Source of the DNA: Cyanobacteria bacterium REEB459
GTDB lineage: Bacteria; Cyanobacteriota; Cyanobacteriia; Phormidesmidales; Phormidesmidaceae
Length of the DNA: 44,054 nucleotides
Direction of reading: 5' to 3'
NCBI GenBank assembly: GCA_018970085.1
Contig: JAGWXD010000025.1
Location: 1 to 44,054, forward strand
Part shown: piece after piece, positions 34,868 to 43,714 of the stretch
Layout of the letters: the number at the start of each line of letters is the position of its first letter
Position numbering within the stretch: the first letter of the stretch is position 1
Made by a program: the position numbers and the translations under genes
Notes under the pieces: generated by a model
What the model was told of the DNA's origin: nothing
Databases searched by the model: none
Seen by the model: the letters and a program-made list of their open reading frames with translations, nothing else

Positions 34868-37507
34868 TTAGGGGGCTGCCCTCAGAATTAGCCGGGAACG
34901 GTGGCGATGGCGAAGCACCAGGGGCTCTCCAGCCACCTGTTCTAGCATCCAGGCTAGCTGGTCGGGACGCAGCAAATTGCCGTCATTGCGACAACTACCC
35001 AGAAAGCGAATCACCACCTCTTGGGGCTCGGGGCTGAGGGCCGCAACGGGCAGCCAGGTAGGGTCAACGATCTCCACAGCGGCTAGTAGAGGACGCAGAT
35101 CTAGGGTTTGGGGCCGACCAGACTTGGTCTTTTTGTCCCAGGGCAGGGTCTCTCTGGCCAATAGTTGGCTAATCCAGTCCTGCCAGGGGGGAGCGCTGCG
35201 GGGGTACCTATCGGTAGCCAGCCGCAGGTAGTACTCTGCCTGTTCCAGTACCTTGGTAGCCGATGGGCCATCGAGGGGTACCTCTGCCACCGTGTAAAGG
35301 GGAATTTCATCAGGAAGCTGGGCCGCCAGGCGTTGACGAAAGGACTCTGGGTCCATCGCTTGCTTGAGCTCAAAGTCAACTATTTCTGCCGTACTGGTCA
35401 CCCCCAGGGGTAGGGCATTGGCCGGGGCTACTCGGGGCCCGGGGTGAAACCCGCCAGTAAAGGAAATCGGCAGACTGGCTCGGCGCAAAGCCCGATCAAA
35501 AAGGCGCATTAAATCCAGGTGGCTGATTAGGGCCATGCTACCTAACTTGCCCAGGCTCAGACGAAGACGCTGTACCCTGGTGTGATCGGGCTGGGCGTGG
35601 CCAACAAAGAGTGGTATCGGGGGCGGCGGGACAACCTGGTTATGGCCCAGATCAGGGCCACAAACCCCACAGTGGGAGCAGCCGTCAAAGGAACAGTCAG
35701 GGACGGTCACTGCCTCTAGAGCCCGTTGTAAATCTTGCTGTAGCCAGGTTTTGTCAATCCCTGTATCCAGGTGATCCCAGGGTAGGGGGGCATCTAGATC
35801 GGGCCGGGGTTGATGGCTGCTACCATGCCACTCCCCCTGATCGATCTGACCATAGGTGCTGCTCAAACCTGCTTCATTAATGGCCTGAGACCAGGCCTGA
35901 AAGGCTGTGTCCAGGCTTTCCCACCAGGCATCCATGCCGGCCCCCAGTTCCCAGGCTCGGCGCACCACCGCCCCCAGGCGGCGATCGCCCCGGCCAACAA
36001 AATCTTCCATGGCGGAAATCCGTACATCGGTCAGGTTTACCTTGGCCCAGCCCATGCCCTTAAAGGCAGCTCGTAGCAGGGCTTGCTTGTGGTGAAATGC
36101 TTGGGTAGAAACGGAATGCCATTGAAAAGGGGTATGAGGCTTGGGGGTAAAGTTGGAAATGGTGATGTTAAAAGAGAGGGGCTTGCGGCCCTGAATGTAA
36201 CAGGCCTGGCGCAGCCATCGAACCGTTTCGACAATGCCAAGCACGTCCTCGTCGGTTTCTCCCGGCAGGCCAATCATAAAGTAGAGCTTAACCCGGTCCC
36301 AACCCTGTTGGTAGGCAGTGCTAATGCCTCGCAGTAACTCTTCGTTGGTCAGGCCCTTATTAATAATGTCTCGCAGGCGCTGGGTACCCGCTTCTGGGGC
36401 AAAGGTCAGGCCAGTCAGGCGGGTACCGCCAACGATATGGGCAATATTTTCGTCGAAACGGTCTACTCGCTGACTGGGTAAGGATAAGGAAATGTTCTCG
36501 TCTTTCAAACGGTTTTTGATGTCTACCCCCACCGCTGGCAGGGCCAGATAGTCGGAACAACTCAGGGAGAGTAGGGAAAATTCGTTATAGCCGGTTTTGC
36601 GCATACCGGTTTCAATGGCGTCCACCACCGCTTCTGGTTCTACGTCTCGGGCGGGGCGGGTGAGCATGCCCGGCTGGCAAAACCGACAGCCCCGGGTACA
36701 ACCTCGCCGGATTTCCACCGTCAGGCGATCGTGGACCGTTTCTACGTAGGGCACCAAACCCATGGCGTAGGCGGGCATGGGGGTGGCGACCCGGCGCAGA
36801 ATTCGCCCAGGCACGTCAGGTCGATTAGGCTGGACCGATCCGTCCCCCGCCATGGTGTAAAAGCGGGGTACGTAGACTCCGGGTACCTGGGCTAGATCTA
36901 GCAGTAGGGATGGGCGAGTTAGGCCAGCGGCCTTACCTTCTTCTACCACCAGGCCGATTTCTGGTAACAGCTCTTCCCCATCCCCCAGGGCAATAAAGTC
37001 GAAGAAATCGGCATAGGGCTCAGGGTTAGAGGTGGCGGTTTGGCCACCAGCAAAAATTAAGGGCCAGGGTGGCCCCCCATCCTCCCAGGTCTCGGCCCGT
37101 TCTTGCCAGGTCAGGGGGATGCCCGCCAGAGAAAGCATTTCTAGAATGTTAGTGGCTCCCAGTTCGTAGCTTAAGCTAAAGCCGAGGATGTCAAACTCTA
37201 CCAGGCTGCGCCGGGACTCCACCGCAAACAGGGGAACCTGGTGCTGCCTGAGCTTAGCGGCCAGGTCTGGAGCCGGGAGATAGGCGCGATCGCAAAGCTG
37301 GCGGGGCTGCCTATTGAGAATACTATAGAGAATAATATGGCCCAGATTAGAGGCCCCCACCTCGTAGACTTCGGGGTAGGTGAGGACCCAGCGCACCGCA
37401 GTGGTATCCCAGGGCTTATGCACCGCCCCTAACTCATTGCCAAGGTAACGAGCTGGCTTGAGAATCTCTGAAGTCAGCAAAGAATCAGGCGATCGGGTCA
37501 CAACCAC
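34868..37507 (-). CDS. Radical SAM protein fused to DUF2344 domain
   Basis: An 879-aa protein with a GTG start. An N-terminal B12-binding-like region (~20-240) precedes the radical SAM core with cluster Cys 270, 274 and 277 in RRGCTRGCRFCQPG (CX3CX2C). A Cys-rich linker (DGCSHCGVCG, ~600) leads into a DUF2344 domain (~640-879, starting RVQRLRLSLGKLGSMALISH). This fusion (TIGR03960 plus TIGR03936) is conserved in cyanobacteria, often near rne, but its reaction is unknown. All cluster ligands are intact. rne is not found beside it here. Confidence 0.93.
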   Translation of the reverse strand: MVVTRSPDSLLTSEILKPARYLGNELGAVHKPWDTTAVRWVLTYPEVYEVGASNLGHIILYSILNRQPRQLCDRAYLPAPDLAAKLRQHQVPLFAVESRRSLVEFDILGFSLSYELGATNILEMLSLAGIPLTWQERAETWEDGGPPWPLIFAGGQTATSNPEPYADFFDFIALGDGEELLPEIGLVVEEGKAAGLTRPSLLLDLAQVPGVYVPRFYTMAGDGSVQPNRPDVPGRILRRVATPMPAYAMGLVPYVETVHDRLTVEIRRGCTRGCRFCQPGMLTRPARDVEPEAVVDAIETGMRKTGYNEFSLLSLSCSDYLALPAVGVDIKNRLKDENISLSLPSQRVDRFDENIAHIVGGTRLTGLTFAPEAGTQRLRDIINKGLTNEELLRGISTAYQQGWDRVKLYFMIGLPGETDEDVLGIVETVRWLRQACYIQGRKPLSFNITISNFTPKPHTPFQWHSVSTQAFHHKQALLRAAFKGMGWAKVNLTDVRISAMEDFVGRGDRRLGAVVRRAWELGAGMDAWWESLDTAFQAWSQAINEAGLSSTYGQIDQGEWHGSSHQPRPDLDAPLPWDHLDTGIDKTWLQQDLQRALEAVTVPDCSFDGCSHCGVCGPDLGHNQVVPPPPIPLFVGHAQPDHTRVQRLRLSLGKLGSMALISHLDLMRLFDRALRRASLPISFTGGFHPGPRVAPANALPLGVTSTAEIVDFELKQAMDPESFRQRLAAQLPDEIPLYTVAEVPLDGPSATKVLEQAEYYLRLATDRYPRSAPPWQDWISQLLARETLPWDKKTKSGRPQTLDLRPLLAAVEIVDPTWLPVAALSPEPQEVVIRFLGSCRNDGNLLRPDQLAWMLEQVAGEPLVLRHRHRSRLILRAAP

Positions 37508-37612
37508 GGCCCTCGCAATGGTACTAGGATTACCCTACCTACTATAGCGAACTCAGGTCTGATCGGCGGCCATGGTCAGGCGGCCGGTGTTCTAACGAGT
37601 CTAGCTGTAAGC

Positions 37613-39520
37613 TTAGGGAGGATTGGGATCATCAGCACTGGGGATAATGCTAAACCGTTGGCTGGCTTTATGACTTTCTTGATGGGTTTGCAAATCTACG
37701 GCGATCGCCTCGACCTCCGCCTCCAGGCAGCCCAGGGGAATCTCCAGGGATAGGCTGCCCTCTAATTCTCCCCGACCGTTGGGAAACAAGTGCTGCACCG
37801 ATTGGGCTGGGCCAACCAGCTGCCGGGTTTGGGGGTCTGTAATCCAAACCTTGATATAGAGGCGGTTGGGATGTAACGGTAACCGCACCCGCAGGCGAAT
37901 AGACTGGCCTGCCACCCATTCTCCGGGAGCAAAGTCGAGGTGGGGAACCGATGGGGTGATCTGCTGCGGGGGGCTAGCCAGAGCTTCAGCCGTAGCCTGG
38001 GCTGGGGGAGTGGTAGGGGCGATCGCTGCGGTTTCGTCTTCGTAGATCACTACCTCTCCAGCAAAGGCTACCTCTGTTCCAGAGTCGTTTTGAGCGGCGG
38101 CCTGCGAGACCTTAGAGTCAGGTGCAGCAGCACGCCTGGCTTTAGCCTCCTGTTGAATGTCTGCCGCCAACTGATTGAGCCTACTCCAAAAGCGTTCCTG
38201 CCACTTTAAATCGCGAAAACCCAGGGCCTCGTGGGAAGGTAGCAGGGGCCTGGGGGCAGTCTCAGGGGGGAGCGGCTGAGGTGCCTTTGCCGCTGGGCGA
38301 GGCGGGGTAATCGGGGGTAGGGTAAGGTCACGGTTCTGGCCCCCTAGGTCCGCTTCTGGGCTGCTGACAGGGTCTGGCTCTGGGGGACGGCCCCAGGCGG
38401 GTAGGCTGGGGCGATGGACGTTAATTTCGTGCTCAGAGGGGTAATAGATCTGGGGTGGTAGGGGTAGACCGCTGCGGGGTAGGGTCAGAAAGGGAACAGA
38501 CCGGGGTGGAGGTAGGTGAATTGAATCAGCGCGATCGTCTTTTTCAGCCTCGGCCCCTGAACCCTGGCTGGCAAAATCCAGGTTAAGGGGTTGTCGGAGT
38601 TCACTTTGATTAGCGATCTGATCAAACAGGGCTAGTAAATTTACCGTTACGGTAAACCGTTCCAAGGCCAGCACTCTAATTTGATTTTCTGGGTTGGTGA
38701 CTAGGGCCAACTCCCCCAGCAACAGGCGGGTAGATAGCCCGGTGGGGAGGGTGATGGGTAGGTTAAAGGGGGTGGGTAGGTTGGGGCCTACCCAGGGAAA
38801 GGAAGAGAGGGCAACCACGCTAGTCGTTTGAGGATCGATCAGCCGCACCACCAGGGCCATCTGGGATGCTAGCGTAGGGCCCTGGGGGGTGACTATGTCG
38901 CCTCTGACCTCAATGGCTTCACCATCTTGTCCAGCCAGGGCACTTTGCCGCAGCACCAGAGAGTAGGCGCTGGTGGGTAGGGGCATACCGCTGGCTAGGT
39001 GACGTTGGGCTTGATTCAGGGCGGTCTCCAGATCCTCAGGCCTAAACCCGGCGCCAATGGCAATAGGAGTGGGTGCCGACAAAGTCCCATGGCTAGAAGG
39101 GGCCAGTTCGGAGATCGGATCCTGCCTGCCTTCGTCGGCAAACCAATCATCATCTTCGCCGGAACCCTGGGGCAGGACCCGTAGCTGAATCCCGTAGGCC
39201 CAGGTCGGCTGATCTGGGGCCAGGGCATCGGCTTCAATTCCGCTGCAGCGGATATCCCAGATGCCAGCTTCCAGGCGGGTGAAGGGTAACACCACAATCA
39301 GCCCTTCGCCATTGGTGTGGGCTTGACGAGTCAGGCTGCGGCGATTGGCGGTCCGGCGATCGGGGAGTAATTGGTTAATGGTAATCTGTACGGGCTGATG
39401 GGCCTGGTTACTATGGGCCATAATGCGGTAGCGGCCCTCTAAAATTTCTACCTGAGCCGTATCCAGGGGTAACCAACTCTGGTCGCCCTCTTGTTGCAGC
39501 AGAAATTCCCAGTAATCCAT
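37613..39520 (-). CDS. Large hypothetical protein with Pro-rich middle
   Basis: A 635-aa protein starting MDYWEFLLQQEGDQSWLPLD. Residues 1-130 form a beta-rich domain with AGIWDIRCSG, 160-320 a second beta-rich region, and about 370-440 a Pro-rich linker (for example PPRPAAKAPQPLPPETAPRP). The last ~110 residues (FAPGEWVAGQSIRLRVRLPL onward) look like another beta-sandwich. It has no signal peptide or transmembrane helix. I recall similar large proteins of unknown function in cyanobacteria but cannot name a family. It lies 105 bp before the radical SAM gene on the same strand. Confidence 0.8.
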   Translation of the reverse strand: MDYWEFLLQQEGDQSWLPLDTAQVEILEGRYRIMAHSNQAHQPVQITINQLLPDRRTANRRSLTRQAHTNGEGLIVVLPFTRLEAGIWDIRCSGIEADALAPDQPTWAYGIQLRVLPQGSGEDDDWFADEGRQDPISELAPSSHGTLSAPTPIAIGAGFRPEDLETALNQAQRHLASGMPLPTSAYSLVLRQSALAGQDGEAIEVRGDIVTPQGPTLASQMALVVRLIDPQTTSVVALSSFPWVGPNLPTPFNLPITLPTGLSTRLLLGELALVTNPENQIRVLALERFTVTVNLLALFDQIANQSELRQPLNLDFASQGSGAEAEKDDRADSIHLPPPRSVPFLTLPRSGLPLPPQIYYPSEHEINVHRPSLPAWGRPPEPDPVSSPEADLGGQNRDLTLPPITPPRPAAKAPQPLPPETAPRPLLPSHEALGFRDLKWQERFWSRLNQLAADIQQEAKARRAAAPDSKVSQAAAQNDSGTEVAFAGEVVIYEDETAAIAPTTPPAQATAEALASPPQQITPSVPHLDFAPGEWVAGQSIRLRVRLPLHPNRLYIKVWITDPQTRQLVGPAQSVQHLFPNGRGELEGSLSLEIPLGCLEAEVEAIAVDLQTHQESHKASQRFSIIPSADDPNPP

Positions 39521-39768
39521 AGCTTTATCCGTCGGGAGAGAGATTATGCTGATGCTTCAGGATACTCTATTTCCTTAATATGAGCCGATCTGAGTGGGTC
39601 GATCAAGTATAGGCCCAGGGCAGATCGCAAGCTGACGGCAGCAGTAAGCCAGGGGGCCAGTTAGGTGGCTGTCCCAGGCCGGCTAGCAAAAGCCCTGGCC
39701 ATGGCGCAGCATAGCTAACATAGCGATGATCTAAAACCGTCGCCCCCTTTAGCCTCGGCACAAACTCC

Positions 39769-40536
39769 ATGCCTAGCCACCTTCATTCCAACGGGCCAAT
39801 GTTATCTCCATGGGGGGGTAGGCTATTGTTGATCTCCCTGGGTTTGCATGGATTAATGCTGGGGGTGACCGTGCCCGATCTTTTACCATCGCCAGACCAT
39901 CCAGAGGTTAGCCCAGCCCCCTCCCTGAAGACGGCAGCGGTCTCTCTGGTCAGTCTTCCTCCCCCTGGCCGCAGCCCAGTGGTTGGCAAGCCCCAGCCCT
40001 TACCTAAACGGGCTCCCACAGGCTCCATCCAGACCCCGGCCCGGGGTCAGCTCTCCCGATCAGCTCCCCCGCCGTCGCCATCTTTGTCTGCCGCCCCGTC
40101 CCCGCCCCTTGATACCCCAGATCCAGCTCCGATTCAGGGTTTTACCTATAATCATCAACCCCAGGCCACTGCCGCCGATCTTCAACAATTTCTGACCTGG
40201 TACCTGCAACAGGACTGGGGTGCTGGTCGCCCAGCTCCCCAACCGGGAACCCAGACTCTGCCCCCCCTGGTGGTGACATACCCGCCAGCCCAATGCCTGA
40301 GTCCTCCCCCTGGGTCAGGCCGGCTAGAAATTATTGTGAATGCCGATGGTTCCCTAGTGCGGCCTCCCAGGTTGTTGGCCTCTACGGGGTATGATGCTCT
40401 CGATCGCCTGGGGGTCGAGCAAGCCGCCAGCCAGGTCTTTACCGCCGCCGCTAATCCCAGTTCGCCGAACCCAACTCTTTACTGGCTAACCCTCCAGGTG
40501 GATGACCACAGCCACTCCTGCCCGGCTCCGCGGTAA
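39769..40536 (+). CDS. TonB-like periplasm-spanning protein
   Basis: A 255-aa protein with an N-terminal membrane anchor (about residues 19-37, LLLISLGLHGLMLGVTV) and a long Pro/Ser-rich stretch (~40-125) suited to crossing the periplasm. The C-terminal domain (~180-245) resembles TonB: GRLEIIVNADGSLVRPPRLL followed by STGYDALDRLGVEQAASQVF. TonB couples the proton gradient, via ExbBD, to outer-membrane receptors. No receptor or exbD is adjacent. The ExbB-like gene is at 7500-8156. Starts at 39769 or 39799 are possible. Confidence 0.8.
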   Translation: MPSHLHSNGPMLSPWGGRLLLISLGLHGLMLGVTVPDLLPSPDHPEVSPAPSLKTAAVSLVSLPPPGRSPVVGKPQPLPKRAPTGSIQTPARGQLSRSAPPPSPSLSAAPSPPLDTPDPAPIQGFTYNHQPQATAADLQQFLTWYLQQDWGAGRPAPQPGTQTLPPLVVTYPPAQCLSPPPGSGRLEIIVNADGSLVRPPRLLASTGYDALDRLGVEQAASQVFTAAANPSSPNPTLYWLTLQVDDHSHSCPAPR

Positions 40537-41020
40537 AGGCATTAGGGGAGCGGTAGCGCTCCCTAGGGGACCCGGGCTGGGTGGCTGTTTCTGGCCGGGG
40601 CTGTATAACCTGCTGCCAAAGAACCTCTGACCATCAAGCAAGACAGGTTAACTTGAAATAGATTTTAAAAAGTAGCAGCCCTGACGTTTGACCATCAACA
40701 GAGGAGTCAGTCAGGGCTGGAGACGCAGTTAGGAGGTATCTTGGACATCAATATAGCTGATTATCCTTACCCCCCCGTGGGTCTTAATAAGTTTTTAAGG
40801 TGACCCGCAACATCGTTCCTGGGGCCATGCTTGTTAAGCTAATCCCTGGTCGGGGGTATGACTGGATAAAGCTTCCGTAAACTCGTCAGGCCGCTGTTTC
40901 TAATGTTACTTGAACAGTCCAGGATAGGAGTAGTCCTGTGCAGCGGTGAGTTCCTGGTGTCTTTGCCCCTCGTCACCTAGACCGCAAACGCGTTTGGTAT
41001 TCCACAATCTTGCGTGTTCT
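40537..41020. other. Non-coding gap with hairpins
   Basis: About 484 bp without a convincing gene. It holds a perfect 10-bp stem, CAGCCCTGAC (40676-40685) with GTCAGGGCTG (40710-40719). A weaker hairpin lies at about 40779-40806. TGACCATCAA occurs twice (40628-40637 and 40689-40698). It could encode a small RNA or be the decayed end of a mobile element. I cannot decide which. Confidence 0.4.
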
Positions 41021-41221
41021 ATGAAGTCTACTCTAATTCGCATTTTCATTTTACCCGGTGGCATTAGTCTGGTTATGGGTTTAAGTTTATTGAGCCTGGT
41101 GATTATTTACGCCTCTTTGCCCCAGGCCCATCTACAGGCAGCTAGCGATCGCAATCAATTTCCCGGACAACGGCGGGGCGGCGGTACCCATGTCATGTTT
41201 CAACCGGGGGATGTGGTTTAA
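41021..41221 (+). CDS. Small single-span membrane protein
   Basis: A 66-aa protein from the ATG at 41021, MKSTLIRIFILPGGISLVMG onward. One hydrophobic helix (about residues 5-32) precedes a short polar tail (ASDRNQFPGQRRGGGTHVMF, then QPGDVV). I recognise no family. Upstream codons in the same frame look non-coding. A HIP1 octamer lies within the codons for SDR. It could be a thylakoid or envelope accessory protein, but that is a guess. Confidence 0.6.
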   Translation: MKSTLIRIFILPGGISLVMGLSLLSLVIIYASLPQAHLQAASDRNQFPGQRRGGGTHVMFQPGDVV

Positions 41222-41277
41222 CCCTGGTGCCCCCCTGGTCCGGCTTTTAGTAAAGCTTTCTTAAGCTGCCAGGGAGA

Positions 41278-41345
41278 ATAGTGGCCAGGTAATTAGCCCA
41301 TGGGTTATTCACAGTATACTCGCCCTAGAATTACCAGGCCACTAT
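41278..41345. repeat. 17-bp inverted repeat around the MnmD-like promoter
   Basis: ATAGTGGCCAGGTAATT (41278-41294) and AATTACCAGGCCACTAT (41329-41345) are inverted copies with one central mismatch, 34 bp apart. The spacer holds a good -10 box, TATACT (41315-41320). GCCAGGGA occurs as a direct repeat just outside both arms (41268-41275 and 41347-41354). It may be an operator dyad or a minute transposon-like element. Confidence 0.7.
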
Positions 41346-41359
41346 AGCCAGGGACTGCC

Positions 41360-42253
41360 ATGGTACCGCTGACCGGGGCATTAACGCTTGAAGCAACAGA
41401 AGATGGCTCCTTTACCTTCTTCTCTGAAGATTTTGGTGAGTGGTTTCACAGTCGGGGTGGAGCCTTCACCGAGGCTCATACCACCTATGTCACGGCAACC
41501 GGGCTGGCGGCACTGGCGCAAGCCCCTAGCCTCACCATTCTCGACGTTTGCTATGGATTAGGATACAACAGCGCTGCTGCCCTGGCCACGGTAAATCGGG
41601 TCAATGCCCACTGTCAGGTGTATCTGGTGGGACTGGAACTGGATGCCCGTGTGCCCCAGCAAGCCGCTAGCCAGCCCCTGATTACCATCTGGCCCCCGTC
41701 GGTACAGCAGGTGCTGAGACAACTGGCTGATGAGGGACGCTGCCAAACATCATCGCTGTCGGCCAGCCTATTTATTGGTGATGCTCGCCAGACCGTACAA
41801 GGTTTGGTAAGAAACGGCTTTCAGGCTGATGTAATTTTTTTCGACCCCTTTTCACCGCCCCACTGCCCTGAGCTATGGACAGTGGAGTTTATTCAGCAGG
41901 TGGCCCATTGTCTTAAGGCAGAGGGACGCCTAGCTACCTATTCTTGCGCAGCGGCCGTGCGTGCCGCTTTTCGGCAGGTGGGTTTATCGATTGGGCCTAG
42001 TGTGGCCACCGGTCGTCGCTGGCCTGGTACCCTGGCTCAGTGGCACACCCAGGGCCTGGCACCGCTTTCTCAACAAGAGCAGGAACACCTGCTGACCCGG
42101 GCTGCGGTTCCCTACCGTGATCCTGAGTTAAGGGATGCTGCCGCTCTCATTCGCCAGCGTCGTCAGCAGGATCAAGCCGACTCTGCTTTAATACCAACGG
42201 CCCATTGGCGCAAACGATGGTTACACCCTATATCAACATCTAAATTAAGTTGA
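41360..42253 (+). CDS. tRNA (5-methylaminomethyl-2-thiouridine) methyltransferase-like (MnmD/MnmC N-domain)
   Basis: A 297-aa SAM-dependent methyltransferase corresponding to the MnmC methyltransferase half without the oxidoreductase domain. The N-terminal SEDFGEWFHSRGGAFTEAHTTYV, the SAM loop ILDVCYGLGYNS, the acidic FIGDAR, VIFFDPFSPPHCPELWT and ATYSCAAAVR are typical. It would complete the mnm5s2U wobble modification of tRNA. Related short forms occur in cyanobacteria. The start ATG lies 14 bp after the inverted repeat at 41278-41345. Confidence 0.88.
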   Translation: MVPLTGALTLEATEDGSFTFFSEDFGEWFHSRGGAFTEAHTTYVTATGLAALAQAPSLTILDVCYGLGYNSAAALATVNRVNAHCQVYLVGLELDARVPQQAASQPLITIWPPSVQQVLRQLADEGRCQTSSLSASLFIGDARQTVQGLVRNGFQADVIFFDPFSPPHCPELWTVEFIQQVAHCLKAEGRLATYSCAAAVRAAFRQVGLSIGPSVATGRRWPGTLAQWHTQGLAPLSQQEQEHLLTRAAVPYRDPELRDAAALIRQRRQQDQADSALIPTAHWRKRWLHPISTSKLS

Positions 42254-42334
42254 TACCCTAGTTTTAGTGGTGTGTTTATTTAGTGGTGTATTGAATTGTG
42301 CTGCGTTCCCGTTTGTATTCGATAGGTTGTCTCC

Positions 42335-43336
42335 GTGGTCTACCCCCATTCCCCCCCCGCCAGAGTCTTAGTGGTAGATGACAATGCCCCTAGTCGCATG
42401 ACCGCTGTCGCTCTGCTGGCGGGGGAGGGCTACGAAATCGAGCAGGTTGATAATGGTCATAAGGCCTTAAGCCAGGTAGCCCGTAGTCAGCCAGACCTAG
42501 TTTTGCTGGATGTGATGATGCCCGGCATTGATGGCTATGAGGTCTGCCGCCAACTCAAACAGAGTGAGCAGACTCGGCTGATTCCGGTCGTTTTTATCAC
42601 CGCCCTGAGCGATCGCAGGGCTCGCTTGCGCGGCATTGAGGCTGGGGGAGACGACTTTTTGATTAAGCCCTTTGATCAGTTAGAGTTTTCTGCTCGGATT
42701 AGGTCTTTAATTCATCAAAAGCGTTTAAACCAAGATCTAGACCACGCCGAACAGGTGCTATTTTCTCTGGCCCGAACGGTGGAAAGTCGCGACCCTAACA
42801 CCGGTGATCATTGCGAACGACTGGCTAAGTTAACCTCAGCCTTTGGTGATTACCTACAGCTACCCCATAACCAAATTAAGGACCTGGCCTGGGGCGGCTA
42901 CCTGCACGATATTGGCAAGGTGGGTATTGCCGATAATATTTTGATGAAAACCGGTCCTCTGACGGAGGCGGAACGGCTAACCATGGAACGCCATGTGCTG
43001 ATCGGAGAAACTATCTGCCAGCCGCTGCGAACTATGCAGGGAGTGTTGCCGATTATTCGGCACCACCACGAACGCTGGAATGGTACGGGTTATCCCGATG
43101 GTCTAATGGGAGCGGCAATTCCTAAATTGGCCCAAATTTTTCAACTAGCGGATATCTTTGATGCCCTGATCCATGCTCGTCCCTACAAGCCTGGTTTCTC
43201 TCTAGAACAGGCCCTGGCTATGATGTGGCAAGAGGTTGAGCAGGGCTGGCGGGATCCCAGTCTGATGCAGCAGTTTGAAGCCTTTGTTCGCAGCAGTCCC
43301 TGGTCAGAACCAGAGCGATCGGATGGTGCAGGCTGA
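42335..43336 (+). CDS. Response regulator with HD-GYP phosphodiesterase domain
   Basis: A 333-aa two-domain regulator starting at GTG 42335. The receiver (~8-128) has VVDDN, the phospho-Asp in VLLDVMMPGIDGYEV, FITALS and LIKPFD. A short coiled linker leads to the HD-GYP domain (~135-325). Its motifs are complete: GDHCERLAK, YLHDIGKVGI, MERHVLIGE, IRHHHERWNGTGYPDG and ADIFDALIHARPYK. Such RpfG-like proteins hydrolyse cyclic di-GMP and can control motility and biofilm behaviour. No cognate kinase is adjacent. Confidence 0.93.
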   Translation: MVYPHSPPARVLVVDDNAPSRMTAVALLAGEGYEIEQVDNGHKALSQVARSQPDLVLLDVMMPGIDGYEVCRQLKQSEQTRLIPVVFITALSDRRARLRGIEAGGDDFLIKPFDQLEFSARIRSLIHQKRLNQDLDHAEQVLFSLARTVESRDPNTGDHCERLAKLTSAFGDYLQLPHNQIKDLAWGGYLHDIGKVGIADNILMKTGPLTEAERLTMERHVLIGETICQPLRTMQGVLPIIRHHHERWNGTGYPDGLMGAAIPKLAQIFQLADIFDALIHARPYKPGFSLEQALAMMWQEVEQGWRDPSLMQQFEAFVRSSPWSEPERSDGAG

Positions 43337-43421
43337 CCGGTCAATCCGCTTTGATGGTCGAACTATAGCCATTGCTAAACCGCCTTGCCCCGCAGAAGTC
43401 AGCAATTCTCACTTTAAAAAA

Positions 43422-43714
43422 TCAGCTGCTACTGGGAGGGATTTCCAGTTCTAGCCCCTCGATCATGAAGGTAAGCAGATGATCTCATCTGTTGAAATAC
43501 AGGTACCGAGTTAAGGCCTGCAGGTCATCAAAGTAGGTTTTTCGGGTGGGGAGGTGGGCCCTCAACACGGCATACTTCTGGTTAAGCTGCTCCAGCGCGG
43601 TGTGGAACAATAAGGACAGGATGCTTAGGGTGGCGAGGAAGCCAAATACTGCTGGCCATGGCCGAAGTTGTGATCCAGGTCGTAGCCCTTGGTTTTGAGG
43701 GTGTTGTTGTTTTC
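43422..43714 (-). pseudogene. Decayed transposase C-terminus (cyanobacterial ISNCY-like)
   Basis: Reading leftward from about 43714, the frame gives NENNNTLKTKGYDLDHNFGH, then a one-base deletion near 43650. The second frame continues FGFLATLSILSLLFHTALEQ ... TYFDDLQALTRYLYFNR. It then hits an in-frame TGA (43485-43487) where Trp is expected and resumes DHLLTFMIEGLELEIPPSSS to the natural stop at 43422. This matches the C-terminal end of a transposase group common in cyanobacteria. With a frameshift and a nonsense change it is dead. It abuts an IS4-type remnant. Confidence 0.7.
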
